Part shown: positions 11,519 to 20,927 of the stretch, piece after piece | Layout of the letters: the number at the start of each line of letters is the position of its first letter | Position numbering within the stretch: the stretch's first letter is position 1 | DNA from: Chloromonas sp. AAM2 | Lineage: Eukaryota > Chlorophyta > Chlorophyceae > Chlamydomonadales > Chlamydomonadaceae | Direction of reading: 5' to 3' | Assembly (NCBI GenBank): GCA_004335635.1 | Contig: QAXH01001317.1 | Span: forward strand, 1 to 29,090 | Length of the DNA: 29,090 bases | Notes under the pieces: generated by a model | Databases searched by the model: none | The model's input: only the letters and a program-made list of their open reading frames with translations | Told to the model about the DNA's origin: nothing | Made by a program: the position numbers and the translations under genes

Positions 11519-11938
11519 CTGTTCACTCACTGTGCAAGACAATCCAACGAGCTTGACACATCATCAACTTGGGACTGCCATTTCAGTGGCCTGGTTGGCC
11601 TAGGAGCGGCCTATTGATGCTTGCAGCTTTCCATCATACATACCTAGCTGTGAAAAAGTCCAAGCCCACCATCCCGGGGGCGCGCCCAGGTACATCCGGA
11701 TAACTCGGATCTCTGTTCAAATCCCGTTTGCCTAACCACAAACTTCTCACTGTGGTGATGGGCGCACACCCTACAAGACCAACTGGCACATACGTAGGTA
11801 CCAAGCACAGCTGCCCAGCCACGGATGATGCACACCCGACGCTTCTTGCTCCTGTATGGTATGGGTACATCATGCTGATTCTAAAAACGCTCGTTGGACG
11901 AGAAAGCAATGCAGCTCGTAGGGTTTGAGCAGGGGCTC
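11519..11938. other. Intergenic, downstream of the phosphatase gene
   Basis: No gene is recognised. The phosphatase 3' UTR should lie here, but I see no clear minus-strand TGTAA. A GTTCAAATCCC string at about 11714 resembles a tRNA B box but cannot form a tRNA fold. Confidence 0.35.
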
Positions 11939-13739
11939 CTAGACCTGGGGATTGACATGGTCAGGTGGTGGGTGCGCATTAGGTGGTTGGTGCCACCTGG
12001 GGGAATAGCTAGGTGATGGCTGGCAGACAGTTGGTAGTGCTGTGCGCTTTGCGTCCTGTCCAGCAGCGCTTGCCAGCCACTTAGCATACGTTGCCACAAA
12101 GTCCTCCTGTCTTCGGCTTTCCACGGCCCCTTGACAGCGCCGGGCACGCACCTGGTCATCAGCAGTGCACAAGCACAAGCATCTCAAAGGCAGGTGTGTG
12201 GTAAGCAGGTGCGTTGCATGACAAGGTACGCATCACAGCAAACCTCACGGCTCAAGAATGTGTAATGTTTGATCGGGGCAGGAAGCTGTTGAAAGCTTCG
12301 CTTGTTTTGAATGGCATGCTCAGTGGATCACCTGGAATGGGTGCATGCAGTGCACGACTCAATGGCAGTTGCTCAAGGATGAACCTGCGTCCAGGTATGC
12401 AGGGCAGTCAGTTGTGCAGGGGCCTAGTATGTGTGTGTGGTTGACAAGGCGTACCAGGGCAATCGCCTGTGCAGCTGATGTGGCTTGGCCAATGCATAGC
12501 AGGACGCAGGCAGCCATCAGACCAGCGCGCCCCACACCGCCCCTGCCACGAGACAGCACACCACACAAGCAGCGTGTGCAACGGCGGGCACAGGACCGAC
12601 ACGAAACTGACCCTATCGTGTTCAAAAACATGCCCTCAGTGCCGAGGGCTTCAGAAATGAACTCACGGGCACGGGTGCTGTGCCGCCCCACAGGTTTGAG
12701 CTCACCGACAGTGCATGGCCAGTGTCTGCCCCTGCTGCATGCGCATGGCGATGTCTCCAATGACGTGTGCTGCTTCCTCAAAATTGGCTGGCGCTGCCAT
12801 CTGCATTCGGCAATACAGCACCAGTTCAGAGGCGTCTGACCGACAGAGTACAGCTGTAGCAAGAGCTGTTACCATTACCTGGATACCATGCTGCTTGTAG
12901 ACAGAGTGTGCTCAAGGAGTTGGCGAGCAAGTCGTGACTCTCTCACCACGCATTAGTGTCCAAGCTCAAACCCAAGCAAACCACGAACTTAGCATCATGC
13001 CCTCTTGCCGACCCTGAAACCAACGTTGACCTTCACCTTGTTGCTGGCTGCTGCATACCTCAATGATTGGAAACTGCACCAGCTGCAGCCCTGCGCGTGC
13101 CACTCCTGCTTCATACTCCCTCAGGCCCAGGCTCTGTCAGGCAGCCAGAGGGAAAGGCTGTAGAAAAGTGACAAGTTTGGCCTTCGTGGTCATTATCTCA
13201 GTGCAGGCTGCGTTAGCCCATGAGGTTCTGTTTTCATATTACCTAGCGCCCTTGCCAGGGCCTCAGCTGTCTGCCTTCATTTGTTCTAGTGCCCTTGCCA
13301 GGTTGCCAGCTGTCCTCAGCTGTCTGCCTGCCCTTCGGTAGCCAGTCTGCATGTACACCTAAAAGGGCTGATACTGTGTATGGCTCTGAGCACCCACCCG
13401 AAGTTCAGATGTGTTTAGCAGGCACACAATCGTAGTCACTTGGTGATGGGTTCTGAGGCGGACCAAATCTTTGGCCAGGTCCCGTTCATGCGCCTCTGAT
13501 TCCCTGGCACACTTCTTTCCAGGGCAGTAGCACAATCCCAGCTGCCCTAATCGATGTGGAACTGCAGCGCATGCATGTTCTGTACGGCTTGGACTGATAT
13601 CCGCATGTCGTTCCCCTGCACGTTCCCCTCGTTGCCCCTCTTCTGATGTAATGGATGCTACCCAAGATATTGTGATGGGGTGAGAATCGCTTGTGAAGTT
13701 GCGTTGGCGAGCCTGTGCTGGGGCCTGGGTGCCCCGCAT
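11939..13739 (-). CDS. Dual-specificity / tyrosine phosphatase, CDKN3-like
   Basis: Five minus-strand exons: 13739-13398, 13133-13059, 12800-12706, 12542-12455 and 12151-11939, phase-matched, 270 residues, TAG stop. Exon 1 ends with LGQLGLCYCPGKK, a DLAKDLVRL helix and IVCLLNTSELR. Exon 2 gives LREYEAGVARAGLQLVQFPI. Exons 3 and 4 join to form the P-loop HCRGGVGRAG (Cys170, Arg176), matching the Cys-phosphatase signature HCxxGxGRxG, with the intron cutting the Arg codon after the Cys. Exon 5 opens with VRARRCQGAVESRRQEDFV, the usual segment after the P-loop, and ends in a Pro-rich tail. The order fits the small CDKN3/KAP-type phosphatases. The PIxD general-acid position appears to read PIIE here, so Glu may replace Asp. 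The substrate is unknown. No signal peptide or membrane segment is seen, so it is probably cytosolic or nuclear. Confidence 0.88.
13243..13329. repeat. Short tandem duplication in phosphatase intron 1
   Basis: Two adjacent units share CTAG(C/T)GCCCTTGCCAGG followed by CTCAGCTGTCTGCC. The second unit is about 10 bp longer. The repeat lies in the intron between 13398 and 13133. Confidence 0.55.
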
Positions 13740-13968
13740 GCCTTGCAGGCCCTACTCGTTTCAGGCCATTACTGCAGCATAGCTCAACAGGCGGCTGCCC
13801 CAGGCCAGACTTGAGCACATGCTAGCATTCTCAAGCGGTCCCCTTCGCAACTGCACCTCTTGGCTCGCAAAATGGCGACGTGCAGACCACGTGACTTCCC
13901 TTAACGGAAAACCGCAAGTTCCTGATGTTGACCCGCTGCGAAGACGATTGTGACTCATCAATCTCGCC
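13740..13968. promoter_or_regulatory. Shared upstream region, phosphatase / ribose-5-phosphate isomerase
   Basis: Only 229 bp separate the ATG of the minus-strand phosphatase from the ATG of the isomerase. Both 5' UTRs and core promoters must overlap or abut here unless one gene starts in a further upstream exon. No TATA box is evident. Confidence 0.45.
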
Positions 13969-14970
13969 ATGGCCGCCGCTCTTACCGCCAGGTCTCGCGC
14001 CTTCACTGCGTCCTGCACTGCCCCACGCAGTGTGCGTAACGTGCGGGTGATGGCTGCCTCAACGATGAGCCCCCAGGACCAGCTGAAGCAGCTGGCTGCT
14101 TGGAAGGCCGTTGACTATGTCAAGTCGGACATGGTGGTCGGCTTGGGTACCGGATCTACAGCAGCATTCGCGGTTGATCGGATTGGCCAGCTCCTCAAGG
14201 AGGGCAAGCTCAAGAACATCATCGGCGTGCCTACATCCATTCGCACATACGAGCAGGCCAAGTCTCTCGGTATTCCTTTGGCTACACTTGATGAGCAGCC
14301 CCACATCAATGTTGCAATTGATGGTGCGGATGAGGTGGACCCCAATCTGGACGTTGTCAAGGGCCGGGGTGGAGCACTGCTGCGCGAGAAGATGGTAGAG
14401 ATGGCATCAGACACATTCGTGTGCATCGTCGACGACTCCAAGATGGTCACTGGCCTGGGAGGCTCAAAGCTCGCCATGCCTGTGGAGATCGTGCAGGTGA
14501 GCGAGCAGCTCTGATGCATCGATGCAAGCCAGCAAAACACCTTTGCATTAATCAGGCGTCTTAATTAAATGCACTCGTACCTGCAGAAGCTGTCTCAGCA
14601 TGGCGTTCTGCATGAGACTGCCCTAGTGAGCGGGAGTCATTGACAGACCAACCCAACTGCCTTGTATTCCTGCATCTCATGGCTGCAGTTTTGCCACAAG
14701 TACACTCTCCAGCGCCTCCAGAAGCTGAAGGAGGTTGCTGGCTGCGAGGCCAAGCTCCGCATGGACGGTGACAAGATCTACGTGACTGACAACCACAACT
14801 ACATTGTCGACCTGTACTTCCAGACCCCCATTGCCGACTCGCATGCCGCTTCCAAGGCCATTCTGGAGCTAGAGGGTGTTGTTGACCATGGCTTGTTCCT
14901 CGACATGGTGGATGTGTGCATCATTGCTGGTTCCTCCGGTGTGGAGGTCCAAGAGCGCAAGAAGAAATGA
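13969..14970 (+). CDS. RPI: Ribose-5-phosphate isomerase (RpiA type), plastid-targeted
   Basis: Two exons, 13969-14496 and 14689-14970, phase 0, coding 269 residues with a TGA stop. The enzyme interconverts ribose 5-phosphate and ribulose 5-phosphate in the Calvin-Benson cycle and the pentose phosphate pathway. Residues 1-32 are rich in Ala, Ser, Thr and Arg with no acidic residue, like a chloroplast transit peptide. The phosphate loop GLGTGSTAAF is at 58-67. The active-site segment DGADEVDPNLDVVKGRGGAL starts at 118; by homology with E. coli RpiA, Asp118, Asp121, Lys131 and Glu140 (in LLREK) are the catalytic or substrate-binding residues, all intact. VTDNHNYIVDLYF and GVVDHGLFL near the C-terminus are also conserved in plant enzymes. 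Length matches plant plastid RPI (about 275). ATG 13969 is chosen because it yields the leader. Confidence 0.97.
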
Positions 14971-15953
14971 ACAGCTGCCAGGCAACAGCAACAATTGCAG
15001 TATGCTGCACCAATCAGCAGGCTGCGAATTTACTGTAGCACTCCCTGGATGACTGTCATACAGCTTGGCCTTGTGATGATAGATCTGTGGGATGGCAATA
15101 GCCTGAAGCAGCAGTGCACGTGTTGTTCAGTGCATAGGCTGGCCGAGTTTGCAGTGGTACTGGAGGGCAGCACCATGACTCTCGCCAGATGTGCATGGCC
15201 CACGCCGTTTTAGCCAGTGCTTATTTGCCAGGGCTGTCCTGCAAGCGTTTGCGCTGTGGGTTGGCCAGAGCGTTAGTCTGTGCGGGCTGGTGGGATTTTT
15301 TGAGCCAGATTGTTAGTGCCGCTTTTTGTGAGGTGAGATGTACACACTGAGCCTTTGTCAAGACGTGAACGCATGGGACAACGGATATTGTGTAGCCACT
15401 CAGATTTAAGTCAAGTCTGATCAACAGGTTGGGCGCAGTTTTCTTTGTACAAGCCTGGGCAAGGTGGTCCTGCTACTAGTACGCTTTTGCTTTTGGAGTG
15501 TGGCGATGTAATGTACGTCGGGAGGGATCGTAATTTGACAGTAGACATCAGCGTCTCCTGATGATGCAGCCTCAATCGTCTATCAAGCGAAAACACGATT
15601 ATCTGCATCCCTGCATTTGGTCAATCACCCTGAATTGCCACTACATTATTGAAACCATGGAATGGTGACAGAAAAAGGCCTGCACATGATGAAGTGCATG
15701 AAATCTCAGATGCAAGAGCAATGAGCTGACCTCAACCAGATAGCAGCCTTCGTGTGGGGAACAGATCACTTGAAAAGCGTGACGCCAGGTGTATGCGGTT
15801 ACTCAAACTCTGATGATCAGTTTATTTTTCTGTTCTGTTGACGACAAGTGTTGGCATACGCGCCGACGCTCCGGTTTCCATTCACCATCGCAATGTCTGT
15901 GCAAGGTGCGAAAGCTTGAAGGTGCGCCTTTCGTACATGTAAGATGTGTCACG
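14971..15953. other. 3' UTR of RPI and 5' flank of arabinokinase, no gene seen
   Basis: No frame encodes anything I recognise. In particular I find no trace of the glycosyltransferase-like N-terminal half that plant L-arabinokinases carry. A TGTAA at about 15507-15511 could end the RPI transcript. Confidence 0.5.
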
Positions 15954-18900
15954 ATGTCAGATGTAGATGAGCTTCCTGCACACGCAGGCAAAGCAGGATG
16001 GCAGAGCTACCCGGGAACTGAAGAGTTCCTGACCACTCTTCAGTCTCTGGCTGACCCAGGGAAAGCCCAAGGGGACCTGTCAGTTGCTCATGACTTGTTC
16101 AAGTGGGTCTTGCAGTGTGTCTCACGGTCCACCTGGGCCAGATGTCATGAAAGCGGCCCCTTTTACAGCTTCTGCTTCCAAGATGACGACACATGCCAGC
16201 CCTGAATGCCACATAAGCGCTGGAACAAGACGGCATGTTCAGAGCTGAATGCCTTGGCTCACGCTGAATCATGTTCTGTAAAAGAGTGAACAGCACTCGC
16301 TGAAGTGGTGTACTGGAAGACTCAGCAACGTGCCTCATGAGCTGCATGTCCTGCCGCCCACCCTGCAGGCTGGACCAGCCCCTGTACGTGGGCCGTGCGC
16401 CGGGGCGCCTGGACGTCATGGGCGGCATTGCAGACTACTCTGGGTCGCTGGTGCTGCAGATGCCCTTGGCCGAGGCGTGCTTTGTGGCCCTGCAGCTCGA
16501 CAGGCAACAACCAGGTATGAGCAAGCCTGGAAGCGGGCCCAACCCTCCTGCAGGTACTCCCCTTACACTCACAAGCGGGATGCCATCTGCATTCCAGACC
16601 ATCTGCAGTTCACCAGCGTCATGCTCACATGGCCCACTGGCAGTCAACTAAGCATGCAATCACTCCCCAAGCATGTGCATGCATCATCAAGCTGGGCTTG
16701 TACATCTAAGGGTTGCACTGGCGGGTCTGAGTGCGATCACATGCATGTGCCCTCCATGCAGCGCCCAGCGTGCGTGTTGTGTCTCCGGGGCATGGGGGCC
16801 ACAGGTCTGGCCTGTTCGCCCTCCCCACCAGCGCCCTGTTTCCCCAGGGAGCGCCGATCAGCTACCCAGATGCAGTTAAGCTATTCAAGGTGGGCAACAT
16901 TCCTCGTGGTTTCACTTGGCATCAGACGTGCTCCTGATTTGCCTATAATGCAGAATAAGGTGGGCAGAGATTGACAAATGCAAACGATGCTCTGGACTAG
17001 ACAGTTGTTTTGGTGCTTGTAAGAATCAGCATGGTATATTTTAGGAACTCCTGGCGGCCTCTTATCCAAAGCCTCATTGCATTTGCAAAGTGTGCACCAA
17101 TAAGATTTCTCCGACTTGATGTATACATGGTGGTCATGTTATTTTGCTTGCATTAACTTGCGATTTGTTGTCTGATCTCTGCGCAGTCTGACCCTGCGAC
17201 CTCCTGGGCTGCGTACGCTGTGGGGTGCCTGCTGGTGCTGGCCAGGGAGAAGGGAGCGCAGCTGCATGACTGCTCCGTGTCGATACTTGTGTCATCCAAC
17301 GTGCCAGAAGGTGAGCGACTCGTGTGCACGCTCAACGCTTCTTTTCAAGCAGACAGCTGGGAAGCAGACAGCAAAGTGATGCCTGATCAGGGCAGGGTGT
17401 GTGGGCCGGATACTGGCAAGTGGTGCTGAGGTAAATGCCATGCTTTCAAACGTAGCCAATTGAACATGTTGCAACCGTTTACCTTTTTCTACTTTGCATG
17501 CGTGCGCCGCGGCCACCTTGAGCCCAAATGTCGATCCCAAGCCACAGCTTCAGCTTACCCTGCTAACCCTGCTATCCCCCCATTTCCCACCAGTGCTTGC
17601 GTCACTGATCCCTGTCCTCCTGCTTGCCCCTGGCCCCAGGCAAGGGCGTGTCCTCCTCCGCCGCGTTGGAGGTGTCGGTGATGGTGGCGCTGGCCGGGGC
17701 CTTGGGCCTGCCGCTGGGCGGGTGGGAGCTCGCAGTGCTCTGCCAGACGGTGGAGAACAAGGTGGTGGGCGCGCCCTGCGGCATCATGGACCAGGTGGGG
17801 GCTACGCAGGCTGCGGTAGCACAGAATAGACGATACTGTTACAGGATAGCAGTGGGCATGTGATAGTTATCTTGAGGTACAGCTCAGCGTCAGGCGGGGC
17901 ACTCCCTGGCAGTTTTCTGTTTGATAGCTTTGTCGCCTCATTGTGGCAGGGCAGATGCACCAAACAGGACGGGCGGAGGCCGCATTTTCTGATAAAGTCT
18001 CTGTTCTGGAGGTTTGTCCAGTAGAATGGCAGGGCATATGATGAACATACAGAAAAGGATGTCATGTGATGATGAGTTGAGGTATGGCGCAGCCACAGGC
18101 GTCGCATTCCCTGGCACTCTGTCTGTTTGCCGCCTCAGTGTGGCAGGGCAGATGCAGACAGCAACCGAGGCAGGGCAGGGCTGGAAGAGGAGCGCACGGG
18201 CTGCAAGCCGGGATGGAAGACAAACTCAGCGCTTGTACTTGTTGGTACGCACAGCCTGGGTATGAGCCTGGTTGAGTGCCTGGTCGACATGCCTGATTGA
18301 AGGGCAAGGTAACAGCTGAAAGTGGCTGTTTTCTCTGTCTGTGTGCTGCTGCCTTCAGATGGCGTGCACGTTGGGAGAAGAGGGACGCCTGTTGGCGCTG
18401 CTGTGTCAGCCAGCCGAGGTGCAGGGCTCGGTGCCCATACCGCCCCATATCAAGGTGTGACTAGGGGCGGGGCAATGCACTGAGCGTGAGAATCAGAGGG
18501 ACACGTCGTTGATACCTGGGTCAGGTATTTGTATTTCCATGGCAGTGGGTGATGCCTCGTCTGCCTCCTTTTTCAAGATGAGATCTTTTTCAAAGGTGGG
18601 ACTGGAGGCGGGCAGGACTGTACTGCGTGGACTGTGTGCGGCAAACAGCGGGAAAGGGCGTGGACACATGGCTCCTGATTTGGGTTTTCACGGCAGTGGG
18701 CGAGCCTTGGCTGCCTCCTGTCCTGGTGGGGCCAGTGAAGCAGGATGGAAATCCGTTGGGGGTGTAGCACAGATCGCTGTTCAGTTTGTGTGCACTTGTG
18801 CTGTCATGTCTGTTTGGAGCAGCAGCTGCTCTGATGCAGCATCACAGAGCCATGACCCTGCCTTGGCCCTGAGCCAACCTACTATCACCTAAATTACCCT

Positions 18901-20444
18901 GGCTGGCCCGCTGGTTCAGGTGTGGGGTATAGACAGCGGTGTGCGACACTCAGTGGGAGGGTCCGACTATGGCTCGGTGCGAGTAGGAGCCTTCATGGGC
19001 CTCAACATAGCGCGGCAGGTCTGGGCGCAGAGAGCACAGCAAAGCAGCCAGCCACAGGCGTCCACCAGCCAGCAACATGCACAGGGCGATGGGGAAGTTT
19101 CAGGGCTGTTACTGCCCCACTTGGTACACGTGAGCCCCAGTGAGTATGCCACGTGGCTGAGTCACGTGCTGCCCGTGAGCCTGCTGGGCAGTGAGTTCCT
19201 GAGTAGATACGGAGAGCATCTGGACAGCGTGACAAGAGTGGACCCTACGCAGCAGTGAGTGTGATCAGTGCGATGGCAAGGTGGGAGGGAAGGATATCGC
19301 AGTTGTCAGGAGCACACTCAGGTGGGGCAACACAGTTGTGAAAGCGAACTGTGGGCAGGTTCGCCCAAAGCAGTGTCAAACCCACCATTATTCCTGACAA
19401 CAAACCCACAAGGTACCTGTACCTGTATGGTATCCAGAGGTGAAACGTTTCTGAAATAACATCCATACTTTCACTTAACAGACCAGTATCAGGAGAAGGA
19501 AGGGTAGCAATCAGCAATGAGGCAGTTGTAGACAACGAGCCAGGCACCATTCTGTGCCAGTTTGCATCCACCCTGCCTAGAGTGCCCTGCTTTGGGCGAA
19601 GCTGCCCGAGCCAGTTTGCAAGTTTTGAGTTATGCGCGCTCAGTGCCCGATTACCTGTGCCACAACCCTGTTGCCCATTCAGCTAGTTTTAGTTTCTGTA
19701 GTCACCGGGATTTGTTATGTGCAGCAGCAGCTGTTGTGCAGAGACTGTGTTGCCCGTTGTTCAGATACGAGGTGCGTGCCCCCACCGCCCACCCCATAGC
19801 GGAGCACCACCGCGTGCGGCTCTTCCGCCAGCTGCTGCTGGCCCCGCCCAGCACCGACCAGCGAGCCCTGCTGGGGGAGCTGATGTTCCAGAGCCACGCA
19901 TCGTACACGGCGTGCAAACTGAGCTCACCAGGGACCGACAGGTGCGTAGACAGATGCACGGCTAACCTCGCTGTCGAGGATAGTCGATTGAACCTCGCAA
20001 CGCGCCACAGAAGGACAACAACAACAAAATATGTTGGTTTGTGCTGGAAATTGTGCCTTTGAGTAATTGCTGCATGAGCCACATGAAGGATCCCGCAACC
20101 ATTTGTTGCGTTGATGTTCCTGAGCACTTGGGGTCACAATCGCATGGTTGTCTGCTGCCTTCTGTGCGTTCAGGTTGGTTCAGATGGTGCGCCAGCATTT
20201 GATCGACTCCTCGGTGTCAGGCACAGCCCCGCTTCTGTACGGTGCCAAGATCACAGGCGGTGGCTGCGGGGGCACTGTGTGCATTCTGGGCGAAGCGTCT
20301 GAGGCAGCAGAGCAGGCAGTCATGCGCATGGCTGAGGCTTACTGGGTTGAGTGTAGGCGGGAAGGCGCACCCAAGGTATTCACTGGATCCTCTGGTGGGG
20401 CTGCGAGCATGGGATGCCTGACTGTCACGCTAGCCAATAAATAA
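15954..20444 (+). CDS. ARA1: L-arabinokinase (GHMP kinase), without the N-terminal glycosyltransferase-like domain
   Basis: Nine phase-matched exons: 15954-16114, 16369-16514, 16762-16889, 17187-17310, 17640-17794, 18359-18454, 18920-19254, 19765-19941 and 20174-20444, coding 530 residues with a TAA stop. The enzyme phosphorylates free L-arabinose to L-arabinose 1-phosphate for salvage into UDP-arabinose. The substrate motif [20 protein letters not shown] is near residue 62. The GHMP ATP loop [15 protein letters not shown] is near 185, followed by [31 protein letters not shown] and [12 protein letters not shown] (near 466-477) follow; Ser is usual where this Cys stands. All match the kinase half of plant ARA1. 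That protein is about 1000 residues, with a glycosyltransferase-like half in front; here the first 54 residues are unrelated to it. Introns 5 and 6 carry diverged tandem repeats. Galactokinase is less likely given the plant-ARA1-specific segments. Confidence 0.92.
17885..18160. repeat. Diverged tandem duplication in arabinokinase intron 5
   Basis: About 17885-17962 and 18089-18160 share the order CAGGCG, then CCCTGGCA, TCTGTTTG, CGCCTCA and finally TGTGGCAGGGCAGATGCA. The offset is about 200 bp. Both units are non-coding, between exons ending at 17794 and starting at 18359. Confidence 0.6.
18535..18760. repeat. Diverged tandem duplication in arabinokinase intron 6
   Basis: GGCAGTGGGTGATGCCTCGT at 18541 and GGCAGTGGGCGAGCCTTGGC at 18692 head two related units, each continuing with CTGCCTCCT. 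The offset is about 151 bp. The units lie in the intron between 18454 and 18920. Confidence 0.55.
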
Positions 20445-20687
20445 AAGAGGAGGCCAGTGACACTTGTGACAGCGAGTGATTACCATGGTTTCAAGCATAT
20501 CGTGACTACTATGCACGGACCTCGAACTCGAATTGTCCTTCGAACCCTGCGTCTCTGGCTGTACAGCTCGGGGGCGTTTTTTGGCTTATCGTAGGACATT
20601 GTTGTTTCATGCTTTTGCGTTTGTCAAGGTGATCATCACGTCACTGTACGCCCTCGCTTTGGTTGCGTTAACTGAGCAAGGCGAGCA

Positions 20688-20750
20688 GGGAAAAAAGATG
20701 TTTGCCAGTTCTGGGACAATTCCTGGGAGTACCACTGGAACCGGTGTTGT
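20688..20750 (+). repeat. Dispersed repeat family, copy 2 (single)
   Basis: GGG and six A are followed by GATGTTTGCCAGTTCTGG, then GACAATTCCTG and, after a short gap, the near-palindrome CACTGGAACCGGTG at 20733-20746. No inverted partner lies nearby, so this may be a solo or truncated end of the element seen at 11316-11518. Confidence 0.7.
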
Positions 20751-20860
20751 GAGTGCGTGTTGTGGGGAGCAAGTGTCGACCTGGGGTCGCAATTTGCTGT
20801 GCGTGGTTCTCACAGGGACTGTGGCCACAGCGCTGTACTTGGCTTAGCAAATTAGATGGT

Positions 20861-20865
20861 TTACA
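20861..20865 (-). terminator. Probable TGTAA poly(A) signal of CFAP251
   Basis: TTACA on the plus strand reads TGTAA on the minus strand, 63 nt beyond the CFAP251 stop at 20928-20930. TGTAA is the usual chlorophyte polyadenylation signal. It is a short motif, so chance occurrence is possible. Confidence 0.45.
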
Positions 20866-20927
20866 CGTTACGGCCCATGGCAAAGGCACAAAGAATAGTT
20901 GGTCAACTCTATGGCGGGTCTGCACTC

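Larger units (their letters stand above)
20445..20927. other. Convergent intergenic region, arabinokinase / CFAP251
   Basis: These 483 bp hold the 3' ends of two converging genes. AATAAA overlaps the arabinokinase stop codon and is probably not functional. The region contains one copy of the dispersed repeat (20688-20750) and the minus-strand TGTAA signal for CFAP251. No gene is seen. Confidence 0.5.

Noticed and set aside
11690..11735. tRNA gene or tRNA-derived SINE suggested by GTTCAAATCCC
   Set aside because: The bases on both sides of the putative T loop do not pair, there is no A box at the right distance and no cloverleaf can be drawn.
12359..12862. 167-codon minus-strand open frame as one continuous protein
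   Set aside because: It runs through parts of two phosphatase exons in mixed frames and an intron; only the spliced reading restores HCRGGVGRAG.
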